Source: DATGZH01 sp035297265 (GTDB lineage Bacteria; Actinomycetota; Acidimicrobiia; Acidimicrobiales; RAAP-2). From it: a stretch of DNA of 64,000 nt. Below the pieces are notes generated by a model that had not been told where the DNA came from, did no database searches, and worked only from the letters and a program-made list of their open reading frames with translations. The stretch is from the NCBI GenBank assembly GCA_035297265.1, contig DATGZH010000014.1, forward strand, positions 1 through 64,000. Reading direction: 5' to 3'. Both the position numbers and the translations under genes were made by a program. Shown here one piece after another: positions 8,457 to 17,554 of this stretch (position 1 is the stretch's first letter; each line of letters opens with the position of its first letter).

Positions 8457-8475
8457 GGGCCGGGCTACCCGGCCC
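8457..8475. terminator. Bidirectional hairpin at a convergent junction
   Basis: GGGCCGGG (8457-8464) and CCCGGCCC (8468-8475) are perfect 8-bp arms. The 3-nt loop CTA is the complement of the phosphoesterase TAG stop. It begins immediately after the stop of the 8124 gene. Confidence 0.6.
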
Positions 8476-9799
8476 GGTTGAAGACGTCCTTACCGAAGGG
8501 GCGGAGACCGGCGGCCCCGGCCAGGCCGAGGTGGCCGTGGCCGTCGCTGCCCCCGGTCGTGAGCCCGAGGAGGTCCTCGTAGCTGCGGAGGGCCGAGTAG
8601 TGGTTGTAGGAGCCGGTCGTGTCGGTGCTACCGGCCACGAGATAGCGCGGGTTCAAGAGGAGCGCTCCCACCTGGCCGCCGCCGGGGTACTGGTCGGTCG
8701 TGGCCCCGGCGTTGCCCGGTGACGCGGTGTTCGGCCCGGGTTGCTCGTTGCAGCACGCCGCGCCGTAGGCCGGGTTGGCCGACGGGTCGACGTCGGCTTC
8801 GTCGAAGGTGATGACGACGAGCGTGTCGCCCTCCCGGTAGGCCGGGGAGTTGAAGAGGAGCGGCATCCAGTGCTGGAGGAAGAGGTCGGCCCCGACGAGG
8901 CCGCCGGTCGGGCCACCGGCGCTGTTCGGCCCGGCGCAGGTGCCGTCGTGCCCGTCGTTGCACAGGTTCGGCGTGATGAAGGCGAAGTGCGGCGTCGTGG
9001 CCGCTCGGGCCAGGTCATGGGCCAGGTGGCCGCGCGGGTCGGGCCGGCCGTTCGAGAGGAGCGTGCCGAGCGGCACCACGTTGGCGTCGCACACGGCCGG
9101 GTCGTTGGTGATCGAGCGGAACCACACGAACGGGTTGTGGCGCGTCGTGTACTGGTCGGTCGCCGTGGCCACCTCGGCCGTGTCGGTCCGCCCCGGCAAC
9201 GGGTGGGCGCAGTCCGTGCCACCGAGCGAGTCGGCCACGCCGCCGTCCCTCGACGGGTCGTTCCCCATGTCCTGGTTGTAGCCGCGCCAGGCGGCGACGT
9301 GGGTCGACGGGTTCGGCGGGTACTTGTGATCGAGCTGGTCGCCGATGGTGGCGACGATCCCGGGGTAGACGCAGCCGTCGCCCACCACTTGGCCGGGGCT
9401 CGTGGCCGAGCTCGGCGCCGGGTTGCCCGGCTGGACGTCGACGAAGGCGAAGTCGTGGTCGGCGCAGTCCGCCTGGGTGTCCTTCGTCGGGGCCTGCCCC
9501 GAGACCTGGGCGATGTAGTTGTCCAGGCTGTCGTGGCCGGTGCCGTAGTAGTGGGTGACGAGCTCACCCTTCTTGCGCAGGACCCCGTTCAGGTAGGTGG
9601 CCGGGGAGCCCGGGCCGAACGTGGTGGCGAAGCCCTCGTTCTCGAGATCGATCACGAAGATGTGGTTGATCTTCCCCGGTGGGAGCGCGGCGCGGAGCGT
9701 GGTGGCCGCGTCGGCCGGCGCCACGGGGGCGAGGGCGAGGAGCGGGAGGGCGGCGAGCGCCACACCGGCGAGGAGCGGGCGGTGAGAACGGGCGGGCAT
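8465..9799 (-). CDS. Secreted phosphoesterase (phospholipase C/acid phosphatase AcpA-like)
   Basis: Members of this alkaline-phosphatase-like superfamily hydrolyse phosphate esters outside the cytoplasm. ATG 9799 gives a 444-residue precursor with a signal peptide (RSHRPLLAGVALAALPLLALAP, cleaved near ADAA). Typical motifs follow: INHIFVIDLENEGF at the start of the domain, HDSLDNYIAQVSGQAP, the THYYG region and late TLVVITFDEADVD with metal-binding acids. Several paired Cys fit an exported enzyme. The frame opens 26 residues further upstream at 9877 but that extension would put the signal peptide internally. It is convergent with the 8124 gene. Confidence 0.88.
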   Translation of the reverse strand: MPARSHRPLLAGVALAALPLLALAPVAPADAATTLRAALPPGKINHIFVIDLENEGFATTFGPGSPATYLNGVLRKKGELVTHYYGTGHDSLDNYIAQVSGQAPTKDTQADCADHDFAFVDVQPGNPAPSSATSPGQVVGDGCVYPGIVATIGDQLDHKYPPNPSTHVAAWRGYNQDMGNDPSRDGGVADSLGGTDCAHPLPGRTDTAEVATATDQYTTRHNPFVWFRSITNDPAVCDANVVPLGTLLSNGRPDPRGHLAHDLARAATTPHFAFITPNLCNDGHDGTCAGPNSAGGPTGGLVGADLFLQHWMPLLFNSPAYREGDTLVVITFDEADVDPSANPAYGAACCNEQPGPNTASPGNAGATTDQYPGGGQVGALLLNPRYLVAGSTDTTGSYNHYSALRSYEDLLGLTTGGSDGHGHLGLAGAAGLRPFGKDVFNRAG

Positions 9800-9916
9800 C
9801 GGGGCGTCGGACCTCAGGGCGGTGGGTTGCTGGAGGGATGGCCGACGCCCGGGGCGCCGGTCCACGAAGCCGCGCACCCTAGTGGAGCGACCGCGGCGCG
9901 CGAGGTCGCCCCTCGC

Positions 9917-11323
9917 TCAGAGCTCGTCGGGCGCGAGCACCGGCGGGAGTCCGTTGGGCCGAGCCCCCACGTGCAGCTCGAAGCCCGACCACCAGGGTTC
10001 GGCGTCGAAGGGGGAGGGCAGGCCGAGCTTCTGCCGGGCGAGGCACGCATCGCGGACCTCGCGCTTCAGCGCGCCGAGCGTGGCCAGGTCGCCTCCGCTC
10101 GCCCACCCGCTCTTCCAGAGGGTCTCCTCCCGGTGCCAGGCCCGGGTGCGGGCCGTGACGATGGCGTCCGTGAGCTCCTCGGCCTCCCGGCGGAGCGCCA
10201 GGTCCACCTCGGCGAGGACGTCGGCCGCCCGGAGCCACCCGTAGTCCATGTCGATGAGCATGAGGCCCGGTGAGACCTCGAACGGGCCGACGACGTCGAC
10301 GATGGGGTCGATGACGGTGAGGCTGGCGCCGTCCGGGAGCGGGTAGCGCAGGTTCGTGAGCTGACGGTCGATGAAGGCCACGTCGCCCACGGCCCGGAGA
10401 AAGATCCCGACCATGTCCATCGAGGCGAAGTCCCGCCGGTCCGGCTGCGGCGAGAGCGGCACCGCCACCACCGCGATGATGCGCTCGGCCCCGAGGCGGA
10501 CCGCCGCCTCGACCGGGATGTTCTGCACCACCCCACCGTCCACGTAGACGTCGTCGGCGAGGGCCCGTGGGGGGAAGATCATCGGCACGCTGGCCGAGGC
10601 CAGCATTCCCTCGATGACGTCGATCGGCCCGGCGCCCTCACCGGCGACCGGGGTCACCGCGTCGGACTCGACGATCGTCCCGTCCTCGGTGACGTAGCGG
10701 ACCCGCCCGGAGCGCAGTGCGGTCACGGCTAACCGGAGCTCGAGGCCCGGCCGGGCAATGAGCGCCGGGTCGACGGGCTCGATGCCGTTCGGCCCGCCGT
10801 GGCGGAGCGCCCGGGCGAGCGGGTCGAGGGTGAGCATCGAGCCGCGCCCGCTGCGGAACCGCCGACGGGCCCGGGGCAGGGCCGGGACCACCTTGGCCAG
10901 GTCCGCGGCCAGGTCGAGGAGTCGCTGGCCCCGGGACGGGGCGGGCGGGACGACGCCCACCATGCCCGGTCCGTCGTCGCCGGGCACGGGGGGTCGCGTG
11001 CGGACGGTGATGTACTCGTCGATGGCCTTGCCGGCCGGCGTGCCGTCGAGGGCCTGCACCCACGCTTGGCGACCGAACAGGACGTCGGTGTGGGTGAGGG
11101 CCAGCAGGTCCTGTCGGAGCTGGCGGCTGCAGCGCTGGAACTCTTCGAGCGTCCGGGCCTGGGCGAGCACGCCACCGGCCAGCGAGCCGGCCGAGGCCGC
11201 GGTGATGACGTCGGGGACGACGGCGTGCTCCTCGACGAGGAAGCTGACGGCCCCGGCCTCGAAGGCCCCCTTCGTGCCGCCCCCGGCGAGCACGAAGGCC
11301 GTCTTCTTCCCGTCGCCCACCAT
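9917..11323 (-). CDS. Patatin-like phospholipase family protein
   Basis: Patatin-like enzymes are Ser-Asp dyad lipid acyl hydrolases. From ATG 11323 (468 residues), the oxyanion loop is LAGGGTKGAFEAG (about residues 12-24) and the nucleophile strand reads VITAASAGSLAGG. The usual G-x-S-x-G elbow is therefore A-x-S-x-G. The dyad Asp is in YVDGGVVQNIP (about residue 260). A C-terminal extension of some 200 residues contains MIDMDYGWLRAADVLAEVDL and has no assigned role. An ATG six codons upstream is possible. ThiO and ThiS lie upstream on the same strand. Confidence 0.88.
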   Translation of the reverse strand: MVGDGKKTAFVLAGGGTKGAFEAGAVSFLVEEHAVVPDVITAASAGSLAGGVLAQARTLEEFQRCSRQLRQDLLALTHTDVLFGRQAWVQALDGTPAGKAIDEYITVRTRPPVPGDDGPGMVGVVPPAPSRGQRLLDLAADLAKVVPALPRARRRFRSGRGSMLTLDPLARALRHGGPNGIEPVDPALIARPGLELRLAVTALRSGRVRYVTEDGTIVESDAVTPVAGEGAGPIDVIEGMLASASVPMIFPPRALADDVYVDGGVVQNIPVEAAVRLGAERIIAVVAVPLSPQPDRRDFASMDMVGIFLRAVGDVAFIDRQLTNLRYPLPDGASLTVIDPIVDVVGPFEVSPGLMLIDMDYGWLRAADVLAEVDLALRREAEELTDAIVTARTRAWHREETLWKSGWASGGDLATLGALKREVRDACLARQKLGLPSPFDAEPWWSGFELHVGARPNGLPPVLAPDEL

Positions 11324-11393
11324 GACCGCCCATGTTCTCACCGGGCCGGCCCGGCCGGAAGTTGGCTACGGGAGGTACCGGCTCCGCCCCTGG

Positions 11394-11594
11394 TCAGCCC
11401 CCCGGTGCCGCCGTCACGACCTCGAGGCGGGCCCCTTCGGCCAGGGCCACCTCGGCCCAGGAGGAGCGGGGGACGACCGCTTCGTCGAGGGCCACGGCCA
11501 CCCCCTTCGGGCTGGGGCACGCCGCCCGCACGACGTCGGCCACGGTGCTGCCGGCGGGGAGCTCGAGGGGCTCCCCGTTGACGGTCACCCGCAC
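11394..11594 (-). CDS. thiS: ThiS sulfur-carrier protein
   Basis: ThiS is a ubiquitin-fold protein whose C-terminal Gly-Gly is adenylated and thiocarboxylated to supply sulfur for the thiazole ring of thiamine. The 66-residue product begins MRVTVNGEPLEL, has the family VAVALDEAVVPRSSW block and ends in GG. Start at 11594 lies one base after the end of thiO, so the two genes are co-transcribed and probably translationally coupled. The expected thiazole synthase gene thiG does not follow; the next gene downstream is the patatin. Confidence 0.92.
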   Translation of the reverse strand: MRVTVNGEPLELPAGSTVADVVRAACPSPKGVAVALDEAVVPRSSWAEVALAEGARLEVVTAAPGG

Positions 11595-11595
11595 C

Positions 11596-12759
11596 TCAGC
11601 GCGCCCCGACCGGACCGGTGCTCCATGCGCGGTGACGCGTCGCGTCGAAGGCGCCGAGGGCGCTCGGGAGCGGCGACCCGGTCAGGAGGTCGGCCACGGC
11701 TGCCGCGGTCAACGGCGCGAGGAGGATGCCGTTGCGGTAGTGGCCGGTGGCCACGGCCAGGCCCGGGACGTCGGTCCAGCCGACGAAGGGCCCGTTGTCG
11801 GGGGACCCGGGCCGGAGGCCGGCCGCCGACTCGGTCAGGGTGAGCTCGTCGATCCCGGGGACGAGCTGGCGGGCGTCGTCCAGGAGCGCGTGCACCGCGC
11901 CGGCCTGGACGGCCCGGTCGAAGCCCTTCTCCTCGACCGTCGCCCCGATGACGACCGAGCCGTCGGACCGCGGGACGAGGTAGCACGGTCGGCCCCGCAC
12001 GAGACCGCGCACCGTCGTGGTCAGCAGCGGTCGGTCGCGGTCCCCCTGGAGGCGGAGGATGTGACCCTTCACCGGCCGCACTGGGGGGAGCGTGCCTGGC
12101 GCCACTCCGCCGAGGAGGGAGCTGCCGCAGCCGGCGGCCACCACGACCGAGCCGGCGGCGCGTCGTTCGCCCTCGGCGAGGCGCACGCCGCGGCACCGCC
12201 CGCTGGCGTCACGCTCGAGCTCGAGCACCTCGGCCCGTTCGATCTCGACGCCGGCCCCCTCGACCGCGGCGAGGAGGGCGGCGAGGAGCGCCCGGTTGTC
12301 GACCTGGTGGTCGCCCGCCACCCAGACCCCGCCGCGGACGCCGGGCGCGAGGGCCGAGACCAGCCGTCGGCATTCGGCCGGACCGAGGCGCTCGGCCTCG
12401 AGCCCGAGCGAGCGCTGCAGCTCGAAGAGCTCGTCGAGCACCGCCCGGTCGGAGTGGTCGAGGGCCACCTCGACCGTGCCGCACCGGCGGTAGCCGAGGT
12501 CCCGACCCGTCGCGGCGGACAGCTCGTCGGCGAAGCCCGCCCAACCGCGGGCCGCCTCGACGAGCAGGCCCACGAGGGCCTCCTCCCCGTAGTCCACCTC
12601 GGAGACCGGGGCGAGCATGCCGGCCGCCACCCACGAGGCGCCCCGGGCCGGCGCCGGGTCGACGACGCCGACCCGTAGCCCGCGACCGGCCGCCCGCCAC
12701 GCCGCGGCCAGACCGATCACGCCGCCGCCCACGACGAGGGCGTCGGGGGAGCTCGTCAC
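11596..12759 (-). CDS. thiO: Glycine oxidase ThiO (FAD-dependent)
   Basis: ThiO oxidises glycine to iminoglyoxylate (dehydroglycine) for thiazole synthesis in aerobic thiamine pathways. GTG 12759 gives 387 residues with the Rossmann FAD motif VVGGGVIGLAAAWRAAGRG at the N-terminus, GASWVAAGMLAPVSE (typical of ThiO), a second FAD region near the C-terminus (AAGLRPGSPDNGPFVG, then TGHYRNGILLAPLTA). The upstream open stretch in frame (45 codons) lacks homology and overlaps the gltB promoter region, so GTG 12759 is preferred. It heads a thiO-thiS pair and is divergent from gltB. No TPP riboswitch was recognised upstream. Confidence 0.9.
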   Translation of the reverse strand: MTSSPDALVVGGGVIGLAAAWRAAGRGLRVGVVDPAPARGASWVAAGMLAPVSEVDYGEEALVGLLVEAARGWAGFADELSAATGRDLGYRRCGTVEVALDHSDRAVLDELFELQRSLGLEAERLGPAECRRLVSALAPGVRGGVWVAGDHQVDNRALLAALLAAVEGAGVEIERAEVLELERDASGRCRGVRLAEGERRAAGSVVVAAGCGSSLLGGVAPGTLPPVRPVKGHILRLQGDRDRPLLTTTVRGLVRGRPCYLVPRSDGSVVIGATVEEKGFDRAVQAGAVHALLDDARQLVPGIDELTLTESAAGLRPGSPDNGPFVGWTDVPGLAVATGHYRNGILLAPLTAAAVADLLTGSPLPSALGAFDATRHRAWSTGPVGAR

Positions 12760-12834
12760 TGCACACGATCCTACGGTCGCCGGGCGCAGCGAGCGCCGAG
12801 TGGAGCGATGGCCAGGGGGTCGCGGGGTGACGTG

Positions 12835-12881
12835 TACGCTTTTGTTGCTGCCGGGCCAACGTCGTCCCGGGCGCCAGCAAC
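12835..12881 (+). promoter_or_regulatory. gltB promoter and leader hairpin
   Basis: A -10-like TACGCT (12835-12840) is followed by a large hairpin: GTTGCTG (12844-12850) pairs with CAGCAAC (12875-12881), and inside it CCGGG (12851-12855) pairs with CCCGG (12866-12870) around a 10-nt loop. If transcription starts near 12847 the structure sits at the extreme 5' end of a roughly 100-nt leader. It is a candidate attenuator, RNA-binding or operator site. Confidence 0.45.
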
Positions 12882-12946
12882 GCCACGGACACATAGGACG
12901 CGGACCGCAGCCACCCGAGGCGGCGGCCGGACAGCCCGGAAGGAAA

Positions 12947-15900
12947 ATGATGGCCCGATCGGCCCGACCGGGGGGCGGCGTCGCCGCACCCCACGGCCTC
13001 TACGATCCGGCATACGACCACGACGCCTGCGGCGTGGGCCTCGTGGCTGACCTCCAGGGTCGGGCCAGTCACGCCCTCGTCGAGACGGCCCTCGACGTCC
13101 TCCGCCGGCTCGCCCACCGCGGCGCCTCGGGGGCCGAGGTGGCCACGGGCGACGGGGCGGGGATCCTCCTCCAGGTGCCCCACCGGCTGCTCGCCGCGGC
13201 GGCCGAGGAGGCCGGCTTCACCTTGCCGGCGGCCGGTCGCTACGCGGTGGGCGCGGCGTTCCTGCCCCAGGAGGCCGACGACGCGGCCAAGGCCCGGGCC
13301 CAGGTAGCGACCATCGCCGAGGAGGAGGGGCTCGCCGTCCTCGGCTGGCGGGAGGTCCCCGTCGACGACCGCTCGCTCGGCCAGAGCGCCCGGCGGACCG
13401 AGCCCCGCATCGAGCACCTCTTCGTCGCAGCGAGGGATGCGGCGGCCGTCCCCGACCCGCTCGCCCTCGACCGCCTGGCCTTCGTCGTGCGCAAGCGGGC
13501 GGAGCACGCCGTCCACGACCTCTACTTCGCCTCGCTCTCGTCCCGGACCCTCTGCTACAAGGGCATGCTCACCGGTCACCAGCTGAGCGAGTTCTATCCG
13601 GACCTCACCGACGAGCGTCTGGAGAGCGGGCTCATGCTCGTCCACTCGCGGTTCTCGACGAACACGTTCCCGAGCTGGCCGCTGGCCCACCCCTACCGCT
13701 ACCTGGCCCACAACGGCGAGATCAACACGCTGGCCGGCAACCGCAACTGGATGCACGCCCGCGAGGCCCTACTCGCCACGCCCCTCGTCCCGGGTGACCT
13801 CGCCCGGACCTACCCGATCTGCACCCCGGGGGCGAGCGACTCGGCCTCGTTCGACGAGGTGCTCGAGCTGCTCCATCTCGGCGGGCGGAGCCTGGCCCAC
13901 GCCGTCCTCATGATGATCCCCGAGGCGTGGGAGAACCACACCACGATGGACCCGGCCCGCCGGGCCTTCTACCGCTACCACTCCTCGCTCATGGAGCCCT
14001 GGGACGGGCCGGCGGCCATCGCTTTCACCGACGGGACGACGGTCGGCGCGGTGCTCGACCGCAACGGACTGCGGCCGGCCCGCTACTGGGTGACGAGCGA
14101 CGACCTCGTCGTGTTGGCGAGCGAGGTCGGCGTGATCGACGTGGACCCGGCCAAGGTGGTGAAGAAGGGCCGCCTCCAGCCGGGGCGGATGTTCCTCGTC
14201 GACACGGCCCTCGGGCGCATCGTCGACGACGACGACATCAAGGCGGAGCTGGCGGCCGAGCACCCCTACGGCGAGTGGTTGGCGGAGGACCAGGTGGCCC
14301 TCACCGACCTGCCGCCGCGGGCCATGCTCACCCCCCAGCACGCCAGCGTGGTCACCCACCAGCGGCTGTTCGGCTATACGACCGAGGAGCTGCGGGTGTT
14401 CCTGGCCTCGATGGCCACCACCCCCGAGGACCCCATCGGCTCGATGGGCTCCGACAGCGCCCTCGCCGTCCTCTCCGACCGCTCGCGCAACCTCTACGAC
14501 TACTTCACGCAGCTCTTCGCCCAGGTGACCAACCCGCCACTCGACGCCATCCGCGAAGAGCTCGTCACCTCGCTCGCCGCCACGGTCGGCCCGGAGGGGA
14601 ACCTCCTCGACGCGGTGGCCGGCTCCTGCCGCCAGATCCTCCTGCCGCAGCCGGTGATCGACCGGGCCGACCTGGCCAAGCTCATGTACGTCAACGAGTT
14701 CGGCGAGACCCCGGGGTTCAAGGCCTTCGCCATCGACGGCCTCTTCCCGGTGGCCGGCGCGGGCGACGCCGGCCGGCCGACGGCCGAGGGCGGCCGGGCC
14801 CTCGCCGCGGCCATCGAGGACGTTCGGAGCCGGGTCTCGGCGGCCATCGCCGAGGGCGCCAACCTGATCGTCCTCTCGGACCGCAACTCGACGACCGAGT
14901 TGGCGCCCATCCCGTCGCTCCTCCTGACCGCGGCGGTCCACCACCACCTCGTGCGGGAGAAGACCCGGACCAAGGTAGGCCTCGTGGTCGAGAGCGGCGA
15001 CGCCCGCGAGGTGCACCACATGGCCCTCCTCATCAGCTACGGCGCGGCGGCCGTGAACCCCTACCTGGCCCTCGACAGCATCGACGACATGATCGCCAAC
15101 GGCCGCCTGGAGGGCGTGAGCCCCCTCCAGGCCCACCGCAACTACATCAAGGCCGCCTGCAAGGGGATCTTGAAGGTCATGTCGAAGATGGGCATCTCGA
15201 CCGTGGCCTCCTACACCGGGGCCCAGGTGTTCGAGGCGATCGGCCTCGACACCGAGGTGATCGACGAGTACTTCACCGGCACGGCCAGCCGCATCGGCGG
15301 TGTGGGCCTCGACGTGCTGGCGGCCGAGGTGGCCACCCGCCACCGGCTGGCCCACCTCGACCGGCCGACCGAGCGGGCCCACCGCGAGCTCGAGGTGGGC
15401 GGCGAGTACCAGTGGCGGCGCGAGGGGGAGTTCCACCTCTTCAACCCGAAGACCGTGTTCAAGCTGCAGCACGCCACCCGGGCCAAGCGCTTCGACGTCT
15501 TCCAGGAGTACACCCGGGCCGTCGACGACCAGGCGAACAAGCTGGCCACGCTGCGGGGGCTCCTGCGGCTGCGGCCGGCCCCCTCGGGCCCGGTCCCGAT
15601 CGAGGAGGTCGAGCCGGCCTCGGCCATCATGGCCCGCTTCTCGACCGGGGCCATGTCCTACGGCTCGATCTCGGCCGAGGCCCACGAGACGCTGGCCATC
15701 GCCATGAACCGCATCGGCGGCCGCTCGAACACCGGCGAGGGCGGCGAGGACCCCGAGCGCTTCGTGCCCGACGCCAACGGCGACCTCCGGCGCAGCGCGG
15801 TCAAGCAGGTGGCCTCGGGCCGCTTCGGGGTGACCTCGGAGTACCTGGTGAACGCCGACGACCTGCAGATCAAGATCTCCCAGGGGGCCAAGCCCGGCGA

Positions 15901-17554
15901 GGGCGGCCAGCTCCCGGGGCGCAAGGTCTGGCCGTGGATCGCCAAGACCCGGTACTCGACGCCGGGCGTCGGCCTCATCTCGCCGCCGCCGCACCACGAC
16001 ATCTACTCCATCGAGGACATCGCCCAGCTCATCCACGACCTGAAGTCCTCCAACCCCGACGCCCGGGTGCACGTGAAGCTCGTGGCCGAGGTCGGGGTGG
16101 GCACGGTGGCCGCCGGGGTGGCCAAGGCCCACTCCGACGTGGTGCTCATCTCGGGCCACGACGGTGGCACCGGGGCCGCCCCGCTCACCTCGATCAAGCA
16201 CGCTGGCATCCCCTGGGAGCTCGGCCTGGCCGAGACCCAGCAGACGCTCGTCGTGAACGGCCTCCGCGACCGGATCGTGGTCCAGGTGGACGGGCAGCTG
16301 AAGACGGGGCGCGACGTGGTGGTCGGGGCGCTGCTCGGGGCCGAGGAGTTCGGCTTCGCCTCGGCCCCGCTCGTGGTGTCGGGCTGCATCATGATGCGGG
16401 TCTGCCACCTCGACACCTGTCCGGTCGGCATCGCCACCCAGGACCCTGAGCTCCGGAAGCGCTTCTCGGGGACTCCCGAGTTCGTGACCACGTTCTTCGA
16501 GTACCTCGCCGAGGAGGTGCGCGAGCACCTCGCCGCTCTCGGGCTCCGGACCATCGACGAGGCCGTCGGGCGGTGCGACCTCCTCGACATGTCCGAGGCC
16601 ATCGAGCACTGGAAGGCGAGGGGCCTCGACCTCTCCCGGGTCCTCACTGTGCCCGAGTCGGTCTACGACACCGACCGGCACGCCACGAAGCTCCAGGACC
16701 ACGGGCTCGACAAGGCGCTCGACCACCAGTTCCTGGCGGACTGCCGCCCGGCCATCGAGGACGGCGTCAAGGTCGAAAAGGAGCTCACGATCACCAACGT
16801 CGACCGGACCGTCGGCACGCTCCTCGGCTCGGCCATCACCAAGCGCCACGGCGCGGCCGGGCTGCCCGAGGGCACGATCACCCTCACGTTCCACGGCTCG
16901 GCCGGGCAGAGCTTCGGGGCGTTCGTCCCGAAGGGCGTGACGATGCGCCTGTTCGGCGACGCGAACGACTACTTCGGGAAGGGCCTCTCGGGCGGCCGAC
17001 TCGTGGTCATGCCCCCCGAGACCTCCACGTTCGTGGCCGAGGACCAGATCCTCGTGGGCAACGTGGTCCTCTACGGCGCCACCGCCGGCGAGGCCTTCTG
17101 CCGGGGGCAGGCCGGCGAGCGGTTCTGCGTGCGCAACTCGGGGGCGACCGCGGTCATCGAGGGGGTGGGTGACCACGGCTGCGAGTACATGACCGGCGGC
17201 CGGGTGGTGGTCCTCGGGCCGACCGGGCGCAACTTCGGCGCCGGCATGTCGGGGGGCATCGCCTACGTCTATGACCCCGACCGGACCTTCGCACTCCGCC
17301 TCAACACCGACATGGTCGAGGCGGAGCCGCTCGGGGCCGAGGACCGCGAGTGGCTGGCCGACGTGGTGGCCCGGCACGGGGAGGCCACGGGCTCGGCGGT
17401 GGCGGCCCGGCTCCTCGGGAGCTGGGACCGGACGGTCGAGGACATGGTGAAGGTCATGCCCAAGGACTACCGCCGGGTCCTCGAGGCCACCGAGCGGGCC
17501 CTCGCCGCTGGCACCTCGGTCGAGGAAGCGGTGATGGCGGCGTCCCATGGGTGA
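12947..17554 (+). CDS. gltB: Glutamate synthase large subunit (NADPH-GOGAT)
   Basis: GltB converts glutamine and 2-oxoglutarate to two glutamates, taking electrons from GltD. The 1535-residue length is usual for the family. ATG 12947 follows GGAAGGA. An N-terminal propeptide of about 26 residues precedes the catalytic Cys of the class-II glutaminase domain (DHDACGVGLVADLQG). The FMN/synthase domain carries GRSNTGEGGEDPERF and SGHDGGTGAAPLTSIKHAG, and the iron-sulfur cysteines lie in CIMMRVCHLDTCPVG (about residue 1147). A C-terminal beta-helix domain with repeated Gly completes the enzyme. It overlaps gltD by 8 bp. Confidence 0.97.
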   Translation: MMARSARPGGGVAAPHGLYDPAYDHDACGVGLVADLQGRASHALVETALDVLRRLAHRGASGAEVATGDGAGILLQVPHRLLAAAAEEAGFTLPAAGRYAVGAAFLPQEADDAAKARAQVATIAEEEGLAVLGWREVPVDDRSLGQSARRTEPRIEHLFVAARDAAAVPDPLALDRLAFVVRKRAEHAVHDLYFASLSSRTLCYKGMLTGHQLSEFYPDLTDERLESGLMLVHSRFSTNTFPSWPLAHPYRYLAHNGEINTLAGNRNWMHAREALLATPLVPGDLARTYPICTPGASDSASFDEVLELLHLGGRSLAHAVLMMIPEAWENHTTMDPARRAFYRYHSSLMEPWDGPAAIAFTDGTTVGAVLDRNGLRPARYWVTSDDLVVLASEVGVIDVDPAKVVKKGRLQPGRMFLVDTALGRIVDDDDIKAELAAEHPYGEWLAEDQVALTDLPPRAMLTPQHASVVTHQRLFGYTTEELRVFLASMATTPEDPIGSMGSDSALAVLSDRSRNLYDYFTQLFAQVTNPPLDAIREELVTSLAATVGPEGNLLDAVAGSCRQILLPQPVIDRADLAKLMYVNEFGETPGFKAFAIDGLFPVAGAGDAGRPTAEGGRALAAAIEDVRSRVSAAIAEGANLIVLSDRNSTTELAPIPSLLLTAAVHHHLVREKTRTKVGLVVESGDAREVHHMALLISYGAAAVNPYLALDSIDDMIANGRLEGVSPLQAHRNYIKAACKGILKVMSKMGISTVASYTGAQVFEAIGLDTEVIDEYFTGTASRIGGVGLDVLAAEVATRHRLAHLDRPTERAHRELEVGGEYQWRREGEFHLFNPKTVFKLQHATRAKRFDVFQEYTRAVDDQANKLATLRGLLRLRPAPSGPVPIEEVEPASAIMARFSTGAMSYGSISAEAHETLAIAMNRIGGRSNTGEGGEDPERFVPDANGDLRRSAVKQVASGRFGVTSEYLVNADDLQIKISQGAKPGEGGQLPGRKVWPWIAKTRYSTPGVGLISPPPHHDIYSIEDIAQLIHDLKSSNPDARVHVKLVAEVGVGTVAAGVAKAHSDVVLISGHDGGTGAAPLTSIKHAGIPWELGLAETQQTLVVNGLRDRIVVQVDGQLKTGRDVVVGALLGAEEFGFASAPLVVSGCIMMRVCHLDTCPVGIATQDPELRKRFSGTPEFVTTFFEYLAEEVREHLAALGLRTIDEAVGRCDLLDMSEAIEHWKARGLDLSRVLTVPESVYDTDRHATKLQDHGLDKALDHQFLADCRPAIEDGVKVEKELTITNVDRTVGTLLGSAITKRHGAAGLPEGTITLTFHGSAGQSFGAFVPKGVTMRLFGDANDYFGKGLSGGRLVVMPPETSTFVAEDQILVGNVVLYGATAGEAFCRGQAGERFCVRNSGATAVIEGVGDHGCEYMTGGRVVVLGPTGRNFGAGMSGGIAYVYDPDRTFALRLNTDMVEAEPLGAEDREWLADVVARHGEATGSAVAARLLGSWDRTVEDMVKVMPKDYRRVLEATERALAAGTSVEEAVMAASHG

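Noticed and set aside
12400..12950. TPP riboswitch upstream of thiO
   Set aside because: The conserved TPP-riboswitch core sequences were not found on the minus strand of the thiO-gltB spacer. The hairpin present there belongs to the gltB direction.
13769..17548. A 1259-codon open frame antisense to gltB and gltD
   Set aside because: It has no domain or motif, is His/Arg/Gly-rich in the way GC-rich antisense frames are, and overlaps a well-supported gene along its whole length. Several other long antisense frames, such as the 250-1194 minus frame inside tnpB, were dropped for the same reason.
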